Origin: Candidatus Sulfotelmatobacter sp.
GTDB lineage: Bacteria > Acidobacteriota > Terriglobia > Terriglobales > Acidobacteriaceae
Reading direction: 5' to 3'
Length of the DNA: 36,209 nucleotides
Assembly (NCBI GenBank): GCA_017883385.1
Contig: JADGNQ010000046.1
Span: forward strand, 1 to 36,209
Positions 24,657-33,438 of this stretch are shown piece after piece (position 1 is the stretch's first letter; the number at the start of each line of letters is the position of its first letter). The notes beneath the pieces are model-generated. The model was not told where the DNA came from. It did no database searches and was given only the letters and a program-made list of their open reading frames with translations. The position numbers and the translations under genes were made by a program.

Positions 24657-26048
24657 ATGTCCGCGAAGCTTGCTACTCTCCTGTTCGCCATCGGGATCGC
24701 AGGACTCTTCGTCCTCGATCGCGATCGCAAGGGGCGAACTTCGCGCGCGCTTTGGATCCCCGTGATATGGCTTACCATCGCCGGGTCCCGCATGGCGTCG
24801 CAGTGGATGTCAGCGATCAGTTCGGGCTCGATGAGTCATTACTCAGCTGAACAGATCCGAGACGGTAACCCTTTTGACCGCAACTTTCTTACGGTACTCC
24901 TCTTGATCGGAGTCGGCGTCCTGATCAGCCGAGGGCGGAAAGTCACAACACTGTTGCGGGCAAACGGCGCACTGATCTTGTTTTTCGTTTACTGCGGAGT
25001 TAGCACGCTCTGGTCTGACTACAGCGACGTGTCGTTCAAGAGGTGGATCAAGGCCTTGGGCGACCTGACCATGGTGCTGCTGGTCCTGACCGATCTAGAC
25101 CCGTCCGCTGCGGTCAAGCATCTGTTGGCGCGTGTGGGCTTTCTTCTGCTGCCAGCGTCGATTCTTCTGAGCAAGTACTACACCGCTCTGGGGCGCGGGT
25201 TTGGAGAAGGTGGCGAGGCCCTATACACCGGTGTTACCACTAGCAAGAACGAGTTGGGAGGTATCTGCCTTCTGTTCGGACTTGGGGCTGTCTGGCGTCT
25301 TTGCCGGCGTTTTCGAGGCGAGGCGAACCGTGAAGGCACCGGCCCTCTCATCACGAACGGCGTGCTTCTCCTGATGGTGGTCTGGATCTTCGTAAAGGCC
25401 CAGACGATGACCGCGTTGGCCTGCTTTCTCATGGCTAGCACCATACTCGTCGTCACCTGCTTTCCCAGTCTTTATCGCAGACGCTGGCTGGTCCACGGGT
25501 TGGTCGCTGCCATGCTGTTAGTTTCGCTATCGGCGCTGTTTCTTGGGGTCGGTTCAGGCCTGTTGACGACGATGGGAAAAGACGCGACCCTCACGGGCCG
25601 AACTGCAGTGTGGGACCTCGTGCTAAGCCTTGGGCAAAACCCGTTGATTGGAACCGGCTTCGAGAGTTTCTGGCTCGGTCCACGCCTCGACAAGATTTGG
25701 AGCGTGTACTGGTGGCATCCCAATGAGGCTCACAATGGGTACATCGAAGTGTTCTTGAATCTGGGGTGGATCGGTGTGGGCCTGCTCGGCGTGCTGATGG
25801 TGAAGGGGTATCGAACCGTAATCGCTGGGTTGCGCCGGGATCCGGACTCGACCGGCCTTCGCCTGGCATTTTTTCTGGTGGCGGTAGCTTACAACTTCAC
25901 TGAATCTGCTGTCCGGATCATGCACCCGGTGTGGATCATATTCCTTCTGGCGACGATCACCGTACCCGGCGGTTGGGTACGCATGCCGAAGAAGGTCGTG
26001 GTGAGCAAAGCCAGCCCGGAACCAGTTCCCTGTCTGGAGTCCGCTTGA
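24657..26048 (+). CDS. O-antigen ligase / Wzy-like polysaccharide polymerase
   Basis: A 463-residue inner-membrane protein with about ten or more hydrophobic segments. The Wzy_C-type region is recognisable in LTGRTAVWDLVLSLGQNPLIGTGFESFW, then WHPNEAHNGYIEVFLNLGWIGVGLLG. It carries the periplasmic Arg and His typical of ligases and polymerases that transfer glycans from undecaprenyl pyrophosphate. With the Wzx-like flippase next door and the split Wzc upstream, a polymerase role is more likely than LPS ligation, but the family does not separate the two by sequence. AGGAAA precedes ATG 24657; the upstream start at 24600 would overlap the asparagine-synthase gene. Its stop overlaps the next start. 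Confidence 0.9.
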   Translation: MSAKLATLLFAIGIAGLFVLDRDRKGRTSRALWIPVIWLTIAGSRMASQWMSAISSGSMSHYSAEQIRDGNPFDRNFLTVLLLIGVGVLISRGRKVTTLLRANGALILFFVYCGVSTLWSDYSDVSFKRWIKALGDLTMVLLVLTDLDPSAAVKHLLARVGFLLLPASILLSKYYTALGRGFGEGGEALYTGVTTSKNELGGICLLFGLGAVWRLCRRFRGEANREGTGPLITNGVLLLMVVWIFVKAQTMTALACFLMASTILVVTCFPSLYRRRWLVHGLVAAMLLVSLSALFLGVGSGLLTTMGKDATLTGRTAVWDLVLSLGQNPLIGTGFESFWLGPRLDKIWSVYWWHPNEAHNGYIEVFLNLGWIGVGLLGVLMVKGYRTVIAGLRRDPDSTGLRLAFFLVAVAYNFTESAVRIMHPVWIIFLLATITVPGGWVRMPKKVVVSKASPEPVPCLESA

Positions 26049-27637
26049 AGCCGTTTGACGCCAGTGGATCCTTCCAGCTTCCTGTAGAGGGAGGCGGATT
26101 GCGGCGCCTTGCTGTGCGCGGCGCCGGAGTGACGGTGCTTTTCAGCGGGTTGAGTTTCTCGGTCCAGATGATCGGCACCATGGTTCTGGCTCGAATCTTG
26201 ACGCCCGGGGACTACGGCCTCGTCACCATGGTTACGACCTTCAGCCTGCTTCTCATGAACTTTGGGTTGAACGGGTTTACGGAAGCGGTGCTGCAGCGGG
26301 ACGAAATCGATGAGGCGCTGGCCAGCAATCTGTTCTGGATCAACATCTCTGTGGGCCTTCTGCTGACCATCGGATTTGCTGCAGCGGGGACGCTGCTGGC
26401 GAAGTTCTACCACGAACCGCGGGTGGCGCATGTCGCGGTCGCTATGTCGGCGACGATCTTCGTCACCAGCGCGTCCGTCCTGCACTTAGCCTTGCTCAAG
26501 CGTGCCATGTGTTTCTCTGTTGTCTCCTTCAATGAGATCCTCTCTCGAACAGCCTCAGTCGTGATATCAATTCTCCTCGGCTGGGCGGGCTGGAGATACT
26601 GGGCGCTGGTTGCGGGGGCGGTGGCTCTGCCGTTAACCGTGTCTGTTATGGCGTGGATCGCGTGTCGATGGATACCGAGCCGGCCCCGGCGGGTGGACGG
26701 CATGAGCCCGATGGTGAGGTTTGCGACCGTCGTCTACGCCCGCTTCAGCCTCAACTATTCCACGCGGAACGTGGATAACTTGCTGGTGGGCTGGCGTTTC
26801 GGCACACCCGCTCTGGGCTTTTACAAGAAGGCCTACGACATTTTCGTCCTGCCTTCGAATCAACTCGTATCAAACATCGCCGAGGTCGTAATATCGGCCC
26901 TGAGCCGTTGCAAGCGGGACCCAGTCCGGTACCGGAGGTACTTTCTCGGCGGCTTGTCGGTACTTGCTTTCGTCGGCATGGGTCTGGGCGCGGACCTGAC
27001 ACTGGTGGGCAAAGACCTCATCCGCCTGTTACTCGGGCCGCGTTGGGGAGTGGCCGGCAAGATCTTCACTTTCTTCGGTCCCGGAATCGGGATCATGCTC
27101 GTCTATTACACTCACGGCTGGATTCACCTTTCTACCGGGAGAGCGGACCGCTGGTTTCGCTGGGGAGTATTCGAGATCGCGGTGACCATCTCGCTATTTA
27201 TCGTGGCCCTGCATTGGGGACCAACGGGCGTAGCCGCCGCTTGGACCGCATCGTTCTGGATCCTGTGCGTGCCCGCATTCTGGTATGCGGGAAAGCCCAT
27301 ACAATTTGGCGTCGGACTGGTCATCGGCACGGTGTGGAGGTATGCGCTGGCATCGTTGCTGGCGGGCATTGCCTGTGCCTGGATCGTGTCCACAATCCAC
27401 CTCCCATTCGCGTCAGACGCGACCGCGGCGGCCGCCTTCGCTCGCATAGTGACCGACTCCGTTTTGCTATTTACTCTCTACATCGGCGCTGTGGTTGGCT
27501 TGCATGGGGGATGGGAGCCTCTCCGTCAGATAGCGCGGCTCTTGCCTGATCTGATGCCCGGCCGACGGCCGGTCTTCGAGAGTCCTCAAGAGGAACTGGC
27601 AACCGTTGGAGTTTCCGGCGGCGAGTCAATTGACTAG
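26045..27637 (+). CDS. Wzx-type polysaccharide flippase (MOP/PST family)
   Basis: A 530-residue membrane protein with about 12-14 hydrophobic segments. The start region LAVRGAGVTVLFSGLSFSVQMIGTMVLARILTPGDYGLVTMV is a clear PST/Wzx opening. FSLNYSTRNVDNLLVGWRFGTPALGFYKKAYDIFVLP is the second signature. It would move the lipid-linked repeat unit across the inner membrane. I chose TTG 26045, which overlaps the TGA of the polymerase gene as TTGA and has a GGAG five bases upstream. This implies translational coupling of polymerase and flippase. An ATG at 25931 is in frame but lies well inside the polymerase gene. The next gene starts 70 bases later. Confidence 0.92.
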   Translation: MKPFDASGSFQLPVEGGGLRRLAVRGAGVTVLFSGLSFSVQMIGTMVLARILTPGDYGLVTMVTTFSLLLMNFGLNGFTEAVLQRDEIDEALASNLFWINISVGLLLTIGFAAAGTLLAKFYHEPRVAHVAVAMSATIFVTSASVLHLALLKRAMCFSVVSFNEILSRTASVVISILLGWAGWRYWALVAGAVALPLTVSVMAWIACRWIPSRPRRVDGMSPMVRFATVVYARFSLNYSTRNVDNLLVGWRFGTPALGFYKKAYDIFVLPSNQLVSNIAEVVISALSRCKRDPVRYRRYFLGGLSVLAFVGMGLGADLTLVGKDLIRLLLGPRWGVAGKIFTFFGPGIGIMLVYYTHGWIHLSTGRADRWFRWGVFEIAVTISLFIVALHWGPTGVAAAWTASFWILCVPAFWYAGKPIQFGVGLVIGTVWRYALASLLAGIACAWIVSTIHLPFASDATAAAAFARIVTDSVLLFTLYIGAVVGLHGGWEPLRQIARLLPDLMPGRRPVFESPQEELATVGVSGGESID

Positions 27638-27707
27638 GGTTGGCTCGACTCAACAGCAACAGAACAGAATAGATTCGCTGACTTCATCGGAGCGGGAAAA
27701 AGGTTCA

Positions 27708-29597
27708 ATGTCACTTCCGGCGAGAATACACGGCTTCTACCAGAGGAAGGCTGCAGGTCTTCTGTTCCGAAGACAGTTCGCGATACGTCCGCAGCAACCT
27801 CTGATCTCGTTTACGTTCGACGATTTTCCGCGATCGGCCTTATTGACTGGTGGCCGCATTCTGAACCAGCGTGGCTTCGCAGCCACGTACTATGCCGCTC
27901 TTGGGCTCGCAGGTAAGGAGGCACCCAGCGGCCAAATGTTTTTTACTGACGACCTGGCGACGCTTTTTGACCAGGGACACGAGCTGGGATGCCATACATT
28001 TTCACACTACAATTCGTGGGAAACGGAAACGGGAACGTTTGAGAATTCGATCATCGAGAATAGCGCCGCACTCAACAGATTGTTCCCCGGTACCGAATTC
28101 AAGAGCTTTTCCTACCCCATCAGTTTGCCTCGACCATTGACCAAAGCGAAGGTCGCCGACTATTTCCTAAGCTGCCGCGCCGGTGGCCAGACACTCAATG
28201 TTGGAACGGCAGACCTGAACCAGCTTTCGGCTTTCTTTCTGGAGCAGAGCCGGAATGATATCCAAGCTGTCAAAGACATCATCGACCGCAACCGGCAAAG
28301 TCGCGGCTGGCTCATCTTTGCCACACACGACATCTCCGACAATCCGACTCCATTTGGATGCACCCCGGAATTCTTCGAGCAGGTGGTTGAGTACGCGGCT
28401 AACTCAGGCGCTCGCATACTCCCCGTGCTTCACGCCCTGGGAGAGCTCGATGCCCCGGGTTGCCGGCAAACCTCGAAAGCCCCAAGTCTGGTTTCCGAGG
28501 CAAGATCGTCCTCCTTGCGGTCGTCCTCGAAACCTTTGGTGTCGATTCTCATTCCCGCTTACAACGCGCAGGAATGGATCTCTGAAACGCTTCGCTCCGC
28601 ACTGGCTCAGACGTGGGAACCCAAGGAAATCATCGTCGTCGACGATGGCTCTACCGATCAAACTCTGGCCATCGCCCGCCAGTTTGAGTCGGATGCCCTC
28701 CACGTCGTCTCACAGCAGAACCAGGGTGCGGCAGCAGCCCGAAACACAGCCTTGTCTCGCAGTAAGGGGCAGTACATTCAGTGGCTGGATGCCGACGATC
28801 TTCTGGCGCCCGACAAGATCCTCAGGCAGATCGAAGCGGTGGACCCGTCTCATCGCAAGCGGACCCTTCTGGCTTCCCCATTCGGACAATTCATGTACCG
28901 GTGGTATCAGGCAAAATTTGTTCCGTCTGCATTGTGGACCGATCTGTCTCCCACAGAATGGCTGCTGCGGAAGATGGGACAGAATCTTTTTATGCAAACC
29001 GCCACATGGCTGGTCAGTCGCGAGTTAACTGATGCTGCCGGCTCGTGGGACACCCGGCTGCGCGGGAATGATGACGACGGCGAATACTTCTGCCGCGTGC
29101 TTCTCGCCAGTGATGGCGTACAGTTCGTTCCAGACGCAAGAGTCTACTACCGCGTGTTCGGTTACGACAGCTTGAGCTACATCGGAGCATCCGATTTGAA
29201 GCGCGAGGCCCTATGGCTTTCCATGCAGATGCACGTCGGCTATCTAAGGTCGTTGGAGGACAGTCCAAGAACTCGAGCTGCCTGCGTTGACTATCTGCAA
29301 CGAAACTTGTTCTATTTCTACCCCAATCGCCCTGACATTACCAAGGAAGCGCAGCAGCTAGCCAAGGACCTGGGCGGAGAGTTGGGCGTTCCACACCTAT
29401 CGTGGGAATACTCGTGCATAAAGTCGGTGATCGGATGGAGGCGGACCAAGCAGCTAGCCATGGATTTGCGCACGCTCCGTAAGTCGCTGAACAAGGTCGT
29501 AGACAGGACGTTGTTTTCGTTCGATAGCCGAATGCACGCGGTTCGCCCGGCCATTACAAAAGAGAGAGTCTTGCTAGCCGCAAATAGAACAACCTAG
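27708..29597 (+). CDS. Polysaccharide deacetylase (CE4)-glycosyltransferase family 2 fusion
   Basis: A 629-residue two-enzyme protein. The CE4 domain (about 30-255) has the metal/catalytic motif TFDD (D38, D39), the histidine box HTFSH (H96, H100) and a late FATHD segment with a further histidine. After a Ser-rich linker (about 255-278) the GT2 domain runs to about 500. It has VSILIPAYNAQEWISETLRSAL, IIVVDDGSTDQT, GAAAARNTAL and the DxD site LDADDLL. No signal peptide is visible, so both domains should be cytoplasmic and act on nucleotide- or lipid-linked precursors, unlike most secreted CE4 enzymes. It could deacetylate an N-acetylhexosamine and add another sugar to the same intermediate. 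AAAAAGG before ATG 27708 decides the start. Confidence 0.92.
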   Translation: MSLPARIHGFYQRKAAGLLFRRQFAIRPQQPLISFTFDDFPRSALLTGGRILNQRGFAATYYAALGLAGKEAPSGQMFFTDDLATLFDQGHELGCHTFSHYNSWETETGTFENSIIENSAALNRLFPGTEFKSFSYPISLPRPLTKAKVADYFLSCRAGGQTLNVGTADLNQLSAFFLEQSRNDIQAVKDIIDRNRQSRGWLIFATHDISDNPTPFGCTPEFFEQVVEYAANSGARILPVLHALGELDAPGCRQTSKAPSLVSEARSSSLRSSSKPLVSILIPAYNAQEWISETLRSALAQTWEPKEIIVVDDGSTDQTLAIARQFESDALHVVSQQNQGAAAARNTALSRSKGQYIQWLDADDLLAPDKILRQIEAVDPSHRKRTLLASPFGQFMYRWYQAKFVPSALWTDLSPTEWLLRKMGQNLFMQTATWLVSRELTDAAGSWDTRLRGNDDDGEYFCRVLLASDGVQFVPDARVYYRVFGYDSLSYIGASDLKREALWLSMQMHVGYLRSLEDSPRTRAACVDYLQRNLFYFYPNRPDITKEAQQLAKDLGGELGVPHLSWEYSCIKSVIGWRRTKQLAMDLRTLRKSLNKVVDRTLFSFDSRMHAVRPAITKERVLLAANRTT

Positions 29598-29815
29598 TCA
29601 CCAGCTTCGCTTCGGACAGTTGTTGGCACACTCCATGCCGCGACGGGTCTATCGGCAGCTCCAAGGGCCATGACCGAACGGCCCACAACCATTGAGTTTC
29701 CATGTCGGGAAAGATGCACCTCCGTGTCTTGAGAGCACCCTTGCCTGGGCTTAAAGTCTTTGGGTAGGCACCCTTAGCGTTATTAGGCCAGAATCAAGAG
29801 CCATGGCGAGGTAGA
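29598..29815. other. Intergenic region with sigma-54-like promoter
   Basis: This 218-base gap separates the long synthesis block from the secreted beta-helix gene. Apart from the -24/-12 element described separately, I see only a GAGG ribosome binding site four bases before ATG 29816. No terminator follows the deacetylase fusion gene. Confidence 0.5.
29624..29638 (+). promoter_or_regulatory. Sigma-54 (-24/-12) promoter candidate
   Basis: TGGCAC at 29624-29629, a five-base spacer and ATGC at 29635-29638 place the GG and GC dinucleotides exactly ten bases apart. The consensus is TGGCAC-N5-TTGC, so only one position of the -12 element differs. Transcription would start near 29650, leaving a leader of about 165 bases before the beta-helix gene. 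A sigma-54-type AAA+ regulator is encoded at 7516-9030, although its GAFTGA loop is altered. Confidence 0.6.
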
Positions 29816-31762
29816 ATGACACGAAATATTCGATTTTTCTTCCCCCTATTTTTGCTCTGTCTTTGTACCTATTCCTCGGCACAGAACTGGTCCGGAGTTC
29901 TTGCCCCAACGAGAGCGATCGACTGGAGTCAGGCGGGTGCAGGAGCGATTCCTCCGCGATCTACAAACTGTACAACGCTCAATCCTGGAGTCACGGCGGC
30001 ACAGATTAACAGCGCCATCACAAGCTGCGGTTCCGGTCAGACTGTGTTCCTGAATGCCGGAACGTACAACCTTTCGGGCGGGATCGTCCTGATCAACAAA
30101 TCGAACGTTACGCTTCGCGGAGCGGGAGCCGATAAGACCCTTCTTGTCTTCAGCGCTGGAGGAACCGGGGGTCTCGTTTACGTCGGCAACGCCGACACCG
30201 ACTACTCCGACGGTCCCAGCAACGTAGCGACGTGGACAAGCGGCTATGCGGCAGGGGCAACGTCGATTACCCTGGGGTCGCTAAGCCTGGGCAGCATCGG
30301 GAATCTCCACGTGGGCAGTCTGCTGATTCTTGATCAACTCGACGACGCCAGCGATACGGGGAACATCTACGTTTGTCAGAGCTCCGGCTCGAATGGCACT
30401 TGTTCCCAAGAGGGAAGTTCCCATAATGGGAGAGCCGGGAGATCGCAAAACCAGCAAGTGATCGTTACATCCATTTCGGGAAGCGGTCCGTGGACGATTG
30501 GCATTACCCCTGGACTCTACGCACCAAACTGGCGTAGTTCGCAGACGCCGGGTGCGTGGTTTTCAAGCGCCCTTCCGGTCACGGGCATAGGTTTTGAGGA
30601 TTTTTCCGTGGACGCGCGCGCCGTTTCTAATGTGAACAGCGGCATCTTCTATTTTCAAAACGTGGCATATAGCTGGATCAAGGGTGTGCGCAGCGTCAAC
30701 AGCACGGGCGGAAGCGCGTTGCACAAGCATGTTTGGCTGTATCAGTCTTCCCACGTGACGGTCCGTGACAGCTATTTTTATGGCGCGGGTGGTGCCTCGG
30801 AGTCTTATGGCGTCGACTCGGCCTACAGCAGTTCTGACAACCTGATCGAGAACAACGTATTCCAGCACATTGCAACCGCGACCATCCGGGAAGGCGATGC
30901 CGGGTCGGTATTCGGTTACAACTATGCGGTGGACAATTTCTACACGGCGGGTGGTGGCGATTGGCAGCAAGGCGACGCCTACAGCCACGCCATGGGCGAC
31001 CATGGATTGTGGGAAGGAAACATAGGCTCGGAACTGGAGCTCGACGACATCCATGGAACGAGCTTCATGTACACCGCGTTTCGCAATTACTGGACAGGGC
31101 TGGATACCGGTGGCAATAAGTCAGCCCAGACAGTCCCAGTTCAAATCTACGCGGGAAGCCGCTATGTGAATCTGGTGGGGAACGTTCTGGGCAAACCGGG
31201 ATACCACTCGGTCTATCAAACGGCTGCCGCTAGCGCAACCGATTGCGGCAGCATGGCCAACGGAAATGTCTCCATCTATGACATTGGATACTCCAGTGAA
31301 ATGGGTACACGGTTTGCGCCGTTGGGAACCTGCGGCAGCGGACTGGGCGCTAATTTCCTGATTAACGACGACACAGTGGCGGTCAGTTCGCTGATGCGGT
31401 GGGGCAACTATGACACTGTCAATGCCACAAGTCGCTTCTCGAGCGCGGAGGTTCCGACCGGCATTAGCCCTTATGGAAACCCCCTGCCCGCAAGTCAGAC
31501 CTTGCCGAGTTCGTTCTATCTGAACGGGAAGCCGGGTTGGTGGGGAAGCAGCGTCCCCTGGCCTGCGATTGGACCAGACGTAACCGGAGGGACTGGACCG
31601 GGCGGCCATGCGTACCTTACGCCCGCAGCGGCTTGCTACTTGAACGTGATGTCCGGCAAAACAGATGGCACCAGCGGACCTCTGACGTTCAGCGCAGACA
31701 GTTGCTATGCCTCCGGCACAATCGTGGTGCCGCCGAGCGGCCTAACGGCTGTGGTTCAGTGA
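29816..31762 (+). CDS. Secreted right-handed beta-helix protein (pectate-lyase-like fold)
   Basis: A 648-residue exported protein with a signal peptide (cleavage after CTYSSA, about residue 22). Residues about 50-110 (VTAAQINSAITSCGSGQTVFLNAGTYNLSGGIVL read in parts) match the start of pectate-lyase-like beta helices. Helix-turn repeats follow: NVTLRGAGADKTLLVF, VTVRDSYFYGAGGAS and DNLIENNVFQHIATATI. Proteins of this fold cut or epimerise acidic polysaccharides or bind glycans. The position after the EPS block suggests that it trims, modifies or releases the polymer outside the inner membrane. Catalytic residues cannot be assigned without alignment. It has its own sigma-54-like promoter and a terminator, so it is probably a separate unit. 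No PEP-CTERM tail is present. Confidence 0.82.
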   Translation: MTRNIRFFFPLFLLCLCTYSSAQNWSGVLAPTRAIDWSQAGAGAIPPRSTNCTTLNPGVTAAQINSAITSCGSGQTVFLNAGTYNLSGGIVLINKSNVTLRGAGADKTLLVFSAGGTGGLVYVGNADTDYSDGPSNVATWTSGYAAGATSITLGSLSLGSIGNLHVGSLLILDQLDDASDTGNIYVCQSSGSNGTCSQEGSSHNGRAGRSQNQQVIVTSISGSGPWTIGITPGLYAPNWRSSQTPGAWFSSALPVTGIGFEDFSVDARAVSNVNSGIFYFQNVAYSWIKGVRSVNSTGGSALHKHVWLYQSSHVTVRDSYFYGAGGASESYGVDSAYSSSDNLIENNVFQHIATATIREGDAGSVFGYNYAVDNFYTAGGGDWQQGDAYSHAMGDHGLWEGNIGSELELDDIHGTSFMYTAFRNYWTGLDTGGNKSAQTVPVQIYAGSRYVNLVGNVLGKPGYHSVYQTAAASATDCGSMANGNVSIYDIGYSSEMGTRFAPLGTCGSGLGANFLINDDTVAVSSLMRWGNYDTVNATSRFSSAEVPTGISPYGNPLPASQTLPSSFYLNGKPGWWGSSVPWPAIGPDVTGGTGPGGHAYLTPAAACYLNVMSGKTDGTSGPLTFSADSCYASGTIVVPPSGLTAVVQ

Positions 31763-32075
31763 TTCTGGGCTGGCCGCGATAAGTCGGCCCGAGTTTTAAG
31801 CCCTTCCCTATTGTGTGCAGCCGGGTCGTGTCCGCGTTCGACGCATACATGATCCGGCGAGCATAAGGCGTAACCGAGTGGAACCCCGCCCTCGGCGTCC
31901 GGAAACTAGATACAACGATCGCGCCCCGAAAACCCCAGATGCAAGCGTGGGCAGCATTTAGAAATGCCACACCGAATGCGATTCCCTCTGTGCGCCATGG
32001 AGCGAGCGAAGGCCCGTTACGTTAGCAGTCCTGGCAGCCAGAATTGCAGTTCATAATTGTAAAGTGGAGAGACTA
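31763..32075. other. Intergenic region between beta-helix gene and FAD oxidoreductase gene
   Basis: These 313 bases contain a terminator at the left end and the leader of the next gene at the right. A minus-strand open frame across 31689-31970 has no recognisable content. A promoter for the next unit should lie here; a CATAAT at 32052-32057 could be a -10 element, but no matching -35 was found. Confidence 0.45.
31767..31797 (+). terminator. Probable rho-independent terminator after the beta-helix gene
   Basis: GGGCTGGC (31767-31774) pairs over eight positions, two of them G-T, with GTCGGCCC (31783-31790). Three bases later come four T residues (31794-31797). It lies five bases after the stop codon. 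The stem is fair but the T tract is short. Confidence 0.6.
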
Positions 32076-33350
32076 ATGAAAATCTGTGATGTAGCGATTA
32101 TTGGAGCTGGCCCTTATGGGCTGTCTATTGCGGCCCATCTCAGGGCACGCGGCGTCGATTTCCGTATCTTCGGCAGCCCGATGAAAACCTGGCTCACGCA
32201 TATGCCGAAGGGCATGCACTTGAAATCGGAGGGCTTTGCCTCCTCCCTGTATGATCCTGGTTCGACTTTCACATTGGGCGCTTACTGCAAGGAGCAAGGA
32301 CTCCCGTATGCCGACATCGGAACTCCGGTCCCTCTCGAGACGTTTTGTGCCTACGGCCTCGAGTTCCAGAAGAGGTTTGTGCCTGATCTGGAAGACCAAT
32401 GGGTCGCTTCGCTGCAACAATCAGGCGCGGGCTTCCAGGTAACGCTGGGGAACGGTGAGGTGTTCAACGCGCGCCGAATCGTGGTCGCGGTTGGGTTGAC
32501 CCACTATGACTATGTCCCGCCCGAGTTGGCGGCGCTTCCGCTGGCGTATATGACCCACGCCTCAAAACACTCCGCGCTCGATTATTTCCAGGGAAAGGAA
32601 GTCGCGGTCGTCGGAGCAGGAGCCTCGGCCCTTGACCTGGCTGCCCTACTTCATCAAGCTGGCGCGTCTGTTCAAGTCGTGGCCCGCGTCGCCAAGATCC
32701 GCTTCCATGATCCGCCGGACAACATCAATCCGTCGTGGCTCGACCGATTGCGCTCGCCAGTAACCGGGATCGGCCCGGGGTGGAAGCTGGCCCTGTGCAC
32801 CTACGCGCCGCTCGTCTTCCGCTTGATGCCCGACCAATTTCGAGTCGAGAAGGTGCGCACCGTTCTCGGCCCGGCGCCTTGCTGGTTCATCAAAGAGCAA
32901 GTGGTTGGGAAAGTGGGATTCAACGTCGGGGTTACGATCGCGAAGGCTGATGTACAGAATGGCCGCGTCCACCTTGAGCTAGCCGACAGTACAGGTGCAA
33001 AAAAGACGCTGACGGCCGATCACGTAATCGCGGCCACCGGGTACAAGCCCGACCTGAGACGGCTACCCTTTCTGGGTCCCGAGATCCTGTCCGGCGTTCG
33101 GTGCGTCGAAAACACACCGTACCTCTCCTCGCATTTTGAGTCATCCGTGCCGAACCTATACTTCGTCGGCATTACTGCAGCGAATACTTTCGGCCCCCTG
33201 CTGCGATTCGCCTACGGCGCCGGATTCGTGGCTCCCCGAATCGCCAGGCACCTGGCGCGATCGGCTTCTCGCAATCTGGTGAAGCGCGAGCTCGTGTCGA
33301 ACTCAGGATCCACCGCGCCGCGTGAAACCGCGGAACCGGTGGCGAGGTAA
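32076..33350 (+). CDS. FAD-dependent NAD(P)-linked oxidoreductase (flavin monooxygenase-like)
   Basis: A 424-residue soluble flavoprotein with two Rossmann motifs. The first is VAIIGAGPYGLSIAAHL near the N-terminus (GAGPYG at 10-15) for FAD. The second, VAVVGAGASALDLAALL, lies at about residue 175 for NAD(P)H. A later ATGYKPDLRRLPFLG matches the ATG-Y motif shared by flavin monooxygenases and N-hydroxylating enzymes. The end GITAANTFGPLLRFAYGAGF is also typical of this group. It could hydroxylate or oxidise a small amine-, thiol- or sugar-containing molecule; the substrate is unknown. ATG 32076 follows GGAGAG at good spacing; the GTG at 32064 overlaps that site. It heads a run of same-strand genes with an ATP-grasp ligase and a Cys-rich protein. 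Confidence 0.88.
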   Translation: MKICDVAIIGAGPYGLSIAAHLRARGVDFRIFGSPMKTWLTHMPKGMHLKSEGFASSLYDPGSTFTLGAYCKEQGLPYADIGTPVPLETFCAYGLEFQKRFVPDLEDQWVASLQQSGAGFQVTLGNGEVFNARRIVVAVGLTHYDYVPPELAALPLAYMTHASKHSALDYFQGKEVAVVGAGASALDLAALLHQAGASVQVVARVAKIRFHDPPDNINPSWLDRLRSPVTGIGPGWKLALCTYAPLVFRLMPDQFRVEKVRTVLGPAPCWFIKEQVVGKVGFNVGVTIAKADVQNGRVHLELADSTGAKKTLTADHVIAATGYKPDLRRLPFLGPEILSGVRCVENTPYLSSHFESSVPNLYFVGITAANTFGPLLRFAYGAGFVAPRIARHLARSASRNLVKRELVSNSGSTAPRETAEPVAR

Positions 33351-33438
33351 CTTCAACCGTTCTGTCATGAATCTCCCCCTCAGACGAAACGAGCTCCAGA
33401 TAGAGCGGGCCCTGATGTCATGAGATGGAGTCTACAAA

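Noticed and set aside
30563-31609. Two minus-strand frames of about 162 codons opposite the beta-helix gene
   Set aside because: They are antisense to a coherent secreted protein with a signal peptide and have no recognisable domain.
32032-32049. TGGCAG...TTGCAG before the FAD oxidoreductase as a second sigma-54 promoter
   Set aside because: GG and GC are 11 bases apart instead of the required 10.
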